Source: Bolinopsis microptera | Lineage: Eukaryota; Ctenophora; Tentaculata; Lobata; Bolinopsidae | NCBI RefSeq assembly: GCF_026151205.1 | Contig: NC_087079.1 | Coordinates: forward strand, 11,150,635-11,214,634 | DNA length: 64,000 nucleotides | Reading direction: 5' to 3' | In this document: piece by piece, positions 57,301 to 64,000 of the stretch | Numbering within the stretch: position 1 is the first letter of the stretch | Layout: each line of letters begins with the position of its first letter | Program-made: the position numbers and the translations under genes | The notes under the pieces: generated by a model | The model's input: the letters and a program-made list of their open reading frames with translations, nothing else | What the model was told of the DNA's origin: nothing | The model's database searches: none

Positions 57301-57846
57301 AACTGCAACGCCCGTTCCTTTCGATTTGTTATGCATTGTAGTCTGGTAGAAACTATTGAATCCATTAATAGGGTAAACGGAACTCTCTTCTGGGCTAATA
57401 TTGGTTTCGGCAAGGCCTATGATAGGGAAATTGTGTTTGAGGCACTCTAATTCAGATATGAGATGGTCGAAGTTGCTTTTATTGCCGTCGATATTCAGGA
57501 AGAAAGAGCCACCATTTTTATGAAGATCGGCACTAAGTTCGTTATTAAATTTGTTGGTGGAGTAAGGCTTACAATATTCTAGAACTTGTGACATTTTCAG
57601 AATCAAGGGGTCGTTGTTATTGTTATCCGACTTACTAATCATATCTTTAAACGGGTTGTACTGTTTAAGGATTAGCGCTTTGCACTGACTACAAAAGTAA
57701 TTTGAGTTGATCACGGTTGCTTCAGAGTTTTTGAAACATTTTTCATGTATAATGCAATTACATTTAAAACATTCAACAAATTTTTGACCTAAACATAAGC
57801 TCTTAAGGCAGTGACTGCATTTTTCCTTATTTGAGAAAGTTACCAT
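54346..57846 (-). CDS. LINE B ORF2: PHD finger, endonuclease (altered DH motif), reverse transcriptase
   Basis: 1166 residues. The N-terminal finger uses C10, C13, C26, C29, H34, C37, C52 and C55. Endonuclease about 115-330: LNIDGNKSNFD, E147 in LAETN, GDFN 253-256. The final Asp-His motif reads SHHHA (320-324) where LINE A has GDHA, so the Asp is missing. RT: NYRPISTLP, FRKGHSTSHA, FIDLSKAFDTISH (Asp719), GVPQGSVLGPLLFLLYIND and FADD (806-809). Two extra Cys-containing segments are absent from LINE A: CNCLTC (447-451) and CAKCVRSKSVVHNK...CC in the C-terminal domain. The ATG overlaps the ORF1 stop in ATGGTAA. Confidence 0.92.
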   Translation of the reverse strand: MVTFSNKEKCSHCLKSLCLGQKFVECFKCNCIIHEKCFKNSEATVINSNYFCSQCKALILKQYNPFKDMISKSDNNNNDPLILKMSQVLEYCKPYSTNKFNNELSADLHKNGGSFFLNIDGNKSNFDHLISELECLKHNFPIIGLAETNISPEESSVYPINGFNSFYQTTMHNKSKGTGVAVYVHNAFNAVVNVDVSNVTSNLESLFVTIHQESKTINVGVIYRPPSGDIDEFLAELQVIMGKLPKLNVHVMGDFNINLHNGNRRCTQELENIMLGLGYSPTISIQTHEKPGCKPSCIDNIFTNEIESTLFTGTLQLNVSHHHAIFQINSCLNFVADEPKLKHAQYYDYSTSNVDAFLTSIDNELHTNPPENFSSFCTTFQKHLDEAFKLDKPKLSKRNALNNPWITSGIVTSIRTKDSLYDLWKKSQKKKCLLLTNNNNIKREECNCLTCMNIAKRYLEYKDYRKHLKVLIDRVKKNHYAGKLTDCSGDSKKTWEIINTIRGKSRREIKPCFILNDQKIINRRMIANEFNKYFQSIASKLNENYSEDYITLDAIPSFSNFLPKTCESSIYLSDCTQYEIIDIINEFTNGKSSDIPIHVIKKSARIISPFLAKHFNHCMQQGIFPDELKLGKISPIYKKDNQELFENYRPISTLPVFGKILEKLIYKRMYSFLIAKRIIYENQFGFRKGHSTSHALNLSVSHIESHLKDRKHVLGIFIDLSKAFDTISHEKLLFKLNNYGIRGNALNLIKSYLSNRSQYVHVLNENSDKLPVEWGVPQGSVLGPLLFLLYINDLCNVSNKGKFILFADDTNLFVSADSKKDVYNVANDILSSISRYMKCNLLHINAKKSCYMYFSPNKRVNESSTCSTPDDLNLSIDGSIIIRVKTTKFLGVLIDDKLNWKPHIESLNKKLRSACGRIYRIKNCLPIKLHKQIYHTLFESHLTFAISVWGGVSNQVINPVFLTQKRCIRIIFGDANSYQNKFKTCARSRPIQCKILGKYESNVNNSVNPRIKPCAKCVRSKSVVHNKLVRPLCCQKLGAEFYSKESTKPLFNSHKLLTVHNLYKLRTITELFKIVKYRVPISLYSLLNMSELRDDRLIPPKPSHNFIYKSSWLWNQFKDSNPQNKPDFVNTSCNSIKSRLNRSLLDAQSRFDNEWHNDNFNSFGPC

Positions 57847-59858
57847 ACCTGGTAACTGTACCCGCCTCCTCCTCTGGCAACTGAACTGAAGGGTCTCCCG
57901 TCAACTCTGCTAGTCGGTCCTCTTCGTTTATCAACTCCTCGGTGGAGCCTGGAAAATATGGTTTGTTTAATTAGGCCAGCAAGGACCCTAGCACCTAGTT
58001 CGTTAAGGTGAAGCGTGTCAGGCCTGTTTTGTCGATCAACTGTCTTGGACAATTGATGGACCAACATGCCATAATGATCAGCAAAGCCATTAAAACCTTG
58101 CACACTCTGAACACCAGAACTCATAGATGTAAGACCGTTCGTCAGCAGTTCATTAAACAAGTTAACTTTACTATTCAAATCAGCAATTTTAGTAGGAAGC
58201 AGCGGGCAAACATAAACAAAACATTTAGGGTTCAGCAGCTTAATTTCTTTTATTTTTGTTAACAGCGAACTACATACACTTCTGACGTTACTTTGAGGTT
58301 GCTTTATATCATTTATCCCGCACATGATAACAACATTGCTGTAGGATTGACAGCTGTAAGGGTCAATGTTGTTGATTATAGGCGCCCATTCTTTAAGGCC
58401 AGGCATGAGTTCACCAAATGTATTACGTTTATTAGTCCCAAACTTGAGCATTCCTGTATTTGAATCTCCTATCAAGATTGTAGAGTTTTTGTTCTTCCAG
58501 TTAACTGATCTGAACGTGAGGCTATATCTGATGTCCTGGGTGACGTTACCTTCTGGAATTGAATGAGTGAAAAAGTCTTGTGATTTTCTTGTCATATGAT
58601 AGAGTGATCGGTGGGTGGATGTTAGGTCAGACTTGACACCAGACTTTTTGTCAAGGAACTGGATGGAGCATTCTTGGCCGAGGGACAGTGTGAAAATGGA
58701 TGATTCGACATCTATAGTGGGCTCGTCGTCTGAGTGGCTGGGAAGTGAACTATTAGGGCCTTCGTACCTATTTATGAGACATGAATTGATGACAGGAGGT
58801 GAAGGATGCCTCTCAGGATGTGACTTGAAGGTGGGGTGCTGTTCGTAGAATAATTCCTTTTGTAGGACATTGATTTTTTCCAGTATCGGCTGAAGCACCA
58901 GGGGGATTGGGGTTGCATCGGCACCAGATTTGGAACCTGTATACGTGTAAGGAGCTCCGAATGCAACAGTTGAGCGGCCTGATTCAGACACAAATGACAA
59001 TGACTCTAGTGATGTGGTGATATTTGAGGCTGTATCTTCATTGATGAATTCTAGTTTGAGGTCGGTGAAGCTTTTCTGATTGTGCTCTATGGTAGTTGTG
59101 GGTTCAGGGACAGCTGTGGGTGGGTGGGTGAGTGGGTGGGTGGGTGGTGTGACACGACTAGGATGGACCCAGGGCTGAGAGCTTGATGGTGCTTGGGTGA
59201 TTTGAGGGCTGCTTGAGGAGGCAGTTGATTTCTTAAGGTCATCCATACTAGACTGAAGCTCAGTGATCTGATTTTTCATAGTTTTAAGTTTCTCATCAAC
59301 CTGACCTTCTTGGAGGGTCCGATGTTGAATATGTAGCTCAATGTCTCCTAGCTTGAGTATTCTCTCAGAAATGGTCTTGGTGGTAGCTCCGAGATCGTTT
59401 GTGTTGGATATCAGCGAAGTTAGTTTCTCCTCCATTTTCATGACAGTTTCTTCAAGATCAATGTTTTTATTCCTCAGATTAGACATATTGAGAAGTAAAG
59501 TCTCGATCTGTTGGTTGTTACGGATGGTCACGCCAGGGGCACTGAAACAAAGCGGACAGAGCCAATCCTCTATCTGTGTAACAAACTGTTCGGAAATACC
59601 TTTTAGATTACAACAATTGCTGTGCCAGGTTTGAGGGCAAGAGGTACAATCAATAATCCATGAGGTTTTATCACTAGTTCCACAGGGACATTTATCATAC
59701 CTGATGTCCGGTTTCGAGGTTTCTCCTGATTTGGTGGCTTTCTTCGGGGCCTTTTTGGCTGGGTCCTTTGCTATATCCTTTGCTGTACGGTTGGGGGTTG
59801 CTGCGGTCTTGGTGTTGGTGTCTTTCTTTAATACCATATTCACGGAAAACAAGATCAT
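57840..59858 (-). CDS. LINE B ORF1: PHD finger + coiled coil + AlkB-like dioxygenase + SGNH hydrolase
   Basis: 672 residues; M8 (MVLKKDTN) is an alternative start. A basic N-terminus precedes a PHD-type finger (C57, C59, C71, C74, H79, C82, C101, C104). A coiled coil lies at about 115-210 and a Pro/Thr/Ser-rich linker at 210-258. The AlkB-like domain (about 285-452) has GAPYTYTGS, CLINRYEG, HSDDEP (H375, D377), FTLSLGQECSIQF, HMTRKSQDFFTHSIP (H432) and RYSLTFRSV (R444, R450). The SGNH hydrolase (about 458-635) has GDSN (464-467), CGIND (513-517) and DTLHL (D614, H617). The domain order is the same as in LINE A although the sequences are far apart, so the architecture is conserved, not a single accidental fusion. 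Confidence 0.9.
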   Translation of the reverse strand: MILFSVNMVLKKDTNTKTAATPNRTAKDIAKDPAKKAPKKATKSGETSKPDIRYDKCPCGTSDKTSWIIDCTSCPQTWHSNCCNLKGISEQFVTQIEDWLCPLCFSAPGVTIRNNQQIETLLLNMSNLRNKNIDLEETVMKMEEKLTSLISNTNDLGATTKTISERILKLGDIELHIQHRTLQEGQVDEKLKTMKNQITELQSSMDDLKKSTASSSSPQITQAPSSSQPWVHPSRVTPPTHPLTHPPTAVPEPTTTIEHNQKSFTDLKLEFINEDTASNITTSLESLSFVSESGRSTVAFGAPYTYTGSKSGADATPIPLVLQPILEKINVLQKELFYEQHPTFKSHPERHPSPPVINSCLINRYEGPNSSLPSHSDDEPTIDVESSIFTLSLGQECSIQFLDKKSGVKSDLTSTHRSLYHMTRKSQDFFTHSIPEGNVTQDIRYSLTFRSVNWKNKNSTILIGDSNTGMLKFGTNKRNTFGELMPGLKEWAPIINNIDPYSCQSYSNVVIMCGINDIKQPQSNVRSVCSSLLTKIKEIKLLNPKCFVYVCPLLPTKIADLNSKVNLFNELLTNGLTSMSSGVQSVQGFNGFADHYGMLVHQLSKTVDRQNRPDTLHLNELGARVLAGLIKQTIFSRLHRGVDKRRGPTSRVDGRPFSSVARGGGGYSYQVW

Positions 59859-60837
59859 GGGGGTGTGCCAGGTGCCTCCGAGGTGCCACTTTCATCGAGT
59901 CAGCTTCGCCTGAAATATATAGATCATGGGTGGTGGTCTGGTGGTAATGAGTTGAAGCCAGGGAATTGATGTTGAGAGACACTTGAAAATTTCATTGATT
60001 TGCATGTTGAAACTGAAAGGTAATTTAATGAAATAATTAATTAAATAATAAGACATATGGTGACATGATAGGGGGGGTGGGTGGGGGTGGTAGATGGATC
60101 TATTCATGCTTTGTTTGGGGAGGGTGGGTGGGGGTGGTGGATGGATCTATTCATGTTCTGTTTTGGGAGGGTGGGTGGGGGTGGTGGAGGGTTCCTTTTG
60201 GATTATTTATTATGTTTGGGGAGGGATGCAGATGAACTACAGGCTTCAGAGTGAAGACAGTAGAGATAAATGGGGGTTCCTTTGAACAGGAAACATTGTG
60301 GCAGGCATGTCTGTTTGACAAACCTGCCACAAAAGGCTAGGAGTCAAGGTACAATAAACTTGAATAGTTCAATAAGTAAGTCAATTTAGAGAATAATTCA
60401 TATTCATACTAGATTCAAGTAAATAAATATATAAAATCTAATCAATCCTAAAGAATAACTCATACTCAAATTAATCAATATCATTATCATTATCATTATA
60501 TAGACACTCTCCAATATCATAACAATAGTGTAAGAACTTTCCGATAAATCAATATCAAGTAGATCATACTCTCCAAAACTACAGAAAATACAAATAATTC
60601 AAGGATGTGTCCAACCAGAAGCCGGCAGTCCATGTGTTACATAGACTTTAAGGGATGGGGTAAGGGAGGGGATTTGGATGATCTGATGATTTATGAGGTT
60701 GTGTTCCATGATCTACTCATCTTCGGTTAGAGCTTCATCTCCGACAGTGGCACCTCTTCACACACCCTGCAACACCCCCACAGATCTTTGTTCTTTAGCA
60801 ACACATGTACATTGGGCTCCTGGCCTCACTTGACATC
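59859..60837 (-). other. LINE B 5' UTR
   Basis: About 1 kb without a supported gene. It contains the G-rich minisatellite at 60068-60195. The words just after the leader (GATGTCAAGTG) parallel LINE A and, with a 6-base difference, LINE D. Confidence 0.55.
60068..60195. repeat. About 54-bp minisatellite rich in GGGTGGGTGGGGG
   Basis: Three units share GGGAGGGTGGGTGGGGGTGG followed by a GATGGATCTATTCATG block. The runs of G on the plus strand could form quadruplexes; on the LINE B sense strand they are C-runs. Confidence 0.8.
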
Positions 60838-60879
60838 CTCAAATTATTTGTTATATAGTAGTGTTGAAAGTATTAAAAC
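60838..60879 (-). promoter_or_regulatory. Conserved 42-nt 5' leader of LINE B
   Basis: It starts GTTTTAATACTTTCAAC and ends AACAAATAATTTGAG. All 42 bases are identical to the 5' end of LINE D at 62277-62318, although the two LINEs have different ORF1 types. Confidence 0.75.
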
Positions 60880-60885
60880 TCAACA

Positions 60886-62276
60886 CTTATTTCTCCTATA
60901 TATTAATGATATCGCCAACAGCTCCAGTTTGGGATCATTTGTCACCTTCGCTGATGACACCAATAAATTTGTGACTGGGAAATCTAAAAAGGAGGCATAT
61001 ATGCATGGTAATTCTCTTTTAGCTAGTTTATATTCCTACATGCGAGCAAACAAACTCCATGTCAACTTGTCTAAATGCTGTTTCATTCACTTTAAACCAG
61101 CATTGTCCTCCCAGACTGACAATAATTCTGAATATACTCTAACCATTGATAACTTTCCAATAAAACAAGTTGCATCTGCTAAGTTTCTGGGAGTCGTCAT
61201 CGATGAAAAGCTAACCTGGGAAGAACATATAAAATCACTTAGGCGTTCTCTCAGCCATGCAACATCAACTCTCTGCCGCCTACGCTGCTCCCTCCCAGAT
61301 TTCTTACACCGCCAGTTGTATTACACTCTATTTGAATCACACCTCTCCTATTGTATCACGGTTTGGGGTGGGGCAGCCAAAACTCGTATAAGTTCTGTAT
61401 TCAAAGCACAAAAATATTGTCTCAGGGTACTGTTTGGCGACAGGGAGGCATACCTAGATAAATTTAAGACCTGTGCTCGTGCTCGACCGTTTGGCAACCA
61501 AAATCTGAACAAAAAATTTTTCTTGAAAGAGCACACGAAACCTTTGTTCAAGGAACACGGAATACTTGCCGTCCAAAACCTGTACACTTACCATTGTTTC
61601 CTTGAGCTCTATAAAATCATGAAATTCCGTGCTCCGATTTCCCTCCATGAAAATTTCACTTGCTCAAGTAGGAAACCCACCCTTATACTAAGCCAAGCAG
61701 ACCCCCCTGACAACTTCAATAGCAGAACGACTCGTATTTGGAACGTAATTGTGCCTAAGCTTGGTATACATGACTACTGTCTAAGTGTGGCCTGCCTGAA
61801 GTCTAGGATGAAGCAATCACTGCTCGTCAACCAGCATAACCATGCTGATCTTGATTGGACAAACAAAGATTTCGAATGCTCTAATCTAAATTTTGACATT
61901 AAGTCTACCCTAGGGTCCACACATCCAAAATGATTATCTTGAAATTGAAAATTAGCTGGGTGTGCATTTTCCTTTGTCTTACTAACGTGTGTGAGCGCAG
62001 TGTAGTGAGAAAGTGTTTTTAACAGATTTAGTATTAGACTTAGGATTATGATTTTTAATATATTACATTGATATAAGATTTATTTTTGATAGGTACTTAA
62101 TAAAGTTGATGAATTTCCCTCCCTATTAAAATTTTAAACCCATTTAGTGAAAATTGATAAACGAAGATCTAGATATTGATACATATTATAACCAACATTG
62201 CTTATATTCTGCCTTGTAAACAAAGAGCAAATCTTCTTAATGCCTTCTTCCTGTCCTAAAACTAAAACTTCATCCA
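60886..62276 (+). pseudogene. LINE H piece 3: RT palm end and C-terminal domain, 3' UTR
   Basis: Coding resumes at FLLYINDIANSSSLG (60890) and contains FADD (near 60950), SKCCFIHFKP, FLGVVIDEKLTW, SHLSYCITVWGGA and CLRVLFGDREAYL, ending at TGA 61933. Together with 43713-45291 and 52102-53411 it makes most of one ORF2. The 3' UTR to about 62270 includes an AATAAA at 62097-62102. Confidence 0.85.
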
Positions 62277-62318
62277 GTTTTAATACTTTCAACACTACTA
62301 TATAACAAATAATTTGAG
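62277..62318 (+). promoter_or_regulatory. Conserved 42-nt 5' leader of LINE D
   Basis: Identical to the LINE B leader. It is followed by TTCAGGG and the ORF1 ATG at 62326; the TTCAG resembles a splice acceptor end. Confidence 0.75.
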
Positions 62319-62325
62319 TTCAGGG

Positions 62326-63303
62326 ATGGCAAGTAACAATGTACCCGAGAGGGTGTCGATACGAAAAAAACGTGGAGTCAAGACGAGTCCCCCTAAGGAT
62401 TCATCTTCTGATAATGTCCCAGTGCCAGAGGAAAAATACTGCCAATGTGATGTTTACATGTCAGAAGAACTATCAGTTGAATGTGAAGCTTGCCAATTAT
62501 TTTGGCACCTGAGTTGTGTTGGTTTATCTGGCCTTAAGAACGAGATGTTACTGAATCTAACAAACTGGAAGTGCCCATACTGTTTTGTGGCGCCTCATAC
62601 CTCAGCTGACACTAAGGAAAACGGGGCTGTCAGGGCTATTATTAAAGAGGAACTCCAACATTTGACCCCAGCCCTGACTAACTCGATTAAGGAAGCTATT
62701 AAAGGAAGCGCAGAGAAAACAGTTGATAAAGCTGTTCGTCTCTATTCTGAGGTAACAGCACAAACCCAGAAGAAGGTTCTCGATGACATGAGTCGTGAAC
62801 AAGCTTCTGAAACTGTTATTTCGGAAGTGCAAATGAAGATGCACACTGATACATTTGAGCGAAACAAACGAAAACTCAATCTGTGTGTGCTCAAGGTTCC
62901 AGAGAGCAAAAAGACTACCTCTAAGCAACGCCAGGAGGACGACTCCAAGTTCTGCAGGGAGACCCTAAAGATTAAGAAGGACGACATGATAAGTTGCCAT
63001 CGCTCTGGCAAGCTTGATGCTGACAAGCCAGATCACCGTCGCCCGCTCATCATTCAGACACGAGATGAAGAGTCAGTAAATTTCTACGCTGACCATGGTA
63101 AGGGCTGGAAAGAGTCAACTTATTGGATCAACTTGGACCTCTGCAAGGCAGACAGAGATATTCGTTTTTTAGCCAGAAAGGAGAGGAAGAAGAGGCAGGA
63201 GGAAGCGAAAAAAAGAGAGACAGAGAAGACGAAGGAGGAAGCAAAGAAAAGAGAGCCAGAAAAGACAGAGGACAAAGCGGAGGCCGCAGTGCCCAGCCGT
63301 TAA
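62326..63303 (+). CDS. LINE D ORF1: PHD finger, coiled coil, RRM-like ORF1 protein
   Basis: About 325 residues from the ATG at 62326. A PHD-type finger begins YCQCDVYMSEEL and continues C..C...FWHLSC...W.CPYC. A helical region follows (IKEELQHL...). An RRM-like part comes next (LNLCVLKVPESK, HRRPLIIQTRDEE), then YWINLDLCKADRDIRFLARKERKKR and a highly charged Lys/Glu tail. It lacks the AlkB and SGNH modules of LINEs A and B. It probably binds the LINE RNA, as other ORF1 proteins do. Confidence 0.82.
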   Translation: MASNNVPERVSIRKKRGVKTSPPKDSSSDNVPVPEEKYCQCDVYMSEELSVECEACQLFWHLSCVGLSGLKNEMLLNLTNWKCPYCFVAPHTSADTKENGAVRAIIKEELQHLTPALTNSIKEAIKGSAEKTVDKAVRLYSEVTAQTQKKVLDDMSREQASETVISEVQMKMHTDTFERNKRKLNLCVLKVPESKKTTSKQRQEDDSKFCRETLKIKKDDMISCHRSGKLDADKPDHRRPLIIQTRDEESVNFYADHGKGWKESTYWINLDLCKADRDIRFLARKERKKRQEEAKKRETEKTKEEAKKREPEKTEDKAEAAVPSR

Positions 63304-64000
63304 ATATTTTTTATACCAATGCTAACGGCCTATTTAATAAAATTGATGAACTAAAATGTATTTTATCAATGTATAAATCTATTGAGGTAATTTGTGTAAC
63401 AGAAACTCATTTTAGTAGTGATATATTAGATGCCGAAATTTATATTGAAGGATTTAGTATGTTTAGAAAAGATAGAGATTTTAGAATTGACAATTCCACT
63501 GGCAGTATAAGTGGTGGAGGAGGCTCTATAATTTATGTTAAAAACTGTTGTAATGCTTCACTAGTGAACTCTTTTTTAAAGGCACCGGATTCATTAGCTG
63601 TTAATATCAACACATCAGGTGGACTGATTAGTATTTGTTGTATTTACAGATCCACTTCATTGAATTTAGAACAGAATAATGCGTTAATATCTTGTATCAA
63701 GAGCATCTGTAGTGAAAGGAATGATTTTGAAACACTCCTTTTAGGAGATTTTAATTTACCAAATGTTTTATGGAAACTGGTAGCATAAATAGTAATATTG
63801 CTAGCAAGAACCAGTTTTTAGTTACTCAACAGAAATTCATGGATGTTTTCAATGACAGTGGTTTAACTTGGTATTTCACCAACGAGACAACTAGAAGACG
63901 GCTTGTGAAGGATACTCTCCAGGAGAGTCTTCTTGATCAGGTCCTGTATACAAATGATGCTCTTGTCAACGGTTGTAATATCGTTTCTCCGCTTGGTAAG
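63123..64000 (+). pseudogene. LINE D ORF2 start: endonuclease, with one frameshift
   Basis: The frame overlaps ORF1 by about 180 bases in another phase. The endonuclease reads NIFYTNANGLFNKIDEL, VICVTETHF (Glu motif), GGGGSIIYVK, CIYRS and LLLGDFNLPNV. Near 63777 the frame ends (WKLVA then TAA). Shifting by one base restores ETGSINSNI...TNDALVNGCNIV to the window end. So this copy has a single-base frameshift, or a base-call error, in the endonuclease. Confidence 0.75.

Larger units (their letters stand above)
53412..60885 (-). mobile_element. LINE B, full-length, inserted in LINE H
   Basis: The 5' leader is at 60879-60838 and the doubled 3' tail (AAAATTTGTTTTACTAA twice) at 53409-53445. CTTA flanks both sides (53408-53411 and 60886-60889). 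RT codons of LINE H are interrupted between GPLL and FLLYIND and rejoin after it. Both ORFs are open. The span is 7.5 kb. Confidence 0.85.
62277..64000 (+). mobile_element. LINE D, 5' end (continues beyond the window)
   Basis: Starts with the shared 42-nt leader (62277-62318), followed eight bases later by the ORF1 ATG. The window ends inside the endonuclease of ORF2. Confidence 0.8.

Overview
The window looks like nuclear DNA of an invertebrate metazoan. It is AT-rich, its genes carry short spliceosomal introns with GT/AG borders, telomere-like CCCTAA words occur, and it is packed with non-LTR retrotransposons (LINEs) of CR1-like and RLE-like types. A ciliary gene (DAW1) points to a ciliated animal. 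I cannot name the phylum; a cnidarian- or sponge-like genome would fit.

Host genes are all on the minus strand. DAW1 (22485-17502, nine exons, axonemal dynein assembly) is followed by PIGK (16914-14674, eight exons, GPI transamidase catalytic subunit). DNAJC19/TIM14 (38187-37757, two exons, mitochondrial import motor) is followed by the first two exons of a probable ATRIP (36905-36560). A large exon with about seven membrane segments (25728-24965) belongs to an unrecognised gene. DAW1 has an in-frame TGA where the family has a conserved Trp.

The left part (1-13 kb) is gene-poor. It holds a tract with no G for 624 bases (1654-2277) inside a 2.6-kb G-poor zone, a truncated LINE (7590-6599), a TIR element (7691-8671), stem-loops with GAA triloops (9.85 kb and 12.5 kb, the latter repeated in inverted orientation at 30.6 kb), and a foldback element with 153-bp arms (11628-12148).

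The right part (23-64 kb) is a transposon graveyard with readable nesting. A 589-bp repeat (copy at 31.3 kb) has a second, inverted copy split by LINE E (39256-43362), which itself carries a 1226-bp DNA element (39802-41027). From 43.7 to 62.3 kb one plus-strand LINE (H) is cut into three pieces by two complete minus-strand LINEs, A (45292-52101) and B (53412-60885). Both A and B have open ORF1 and ORF2. LINE D starts at 62277 and runs off the end.

The most striking system is ORF1 of LINEs A and B. It joins a PHD finger, an AlkB-type 2-oxoglutarate/Fe(II) dioxygenase with its HxD...H...R set, and an SGNH hydrolase with a GDSN...GxND...DxxH set. ORF2 is PHD-endonuclease-reverse transcriptase. 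LINEs A, B and D also share an identical 25-nt 5' end (42 nt between B and D). Its last 15 nt recur at 9.6 kb just before a small ORF and a strong hairpin. This is either a conserved LINE promoter or a fossil spliced leader.
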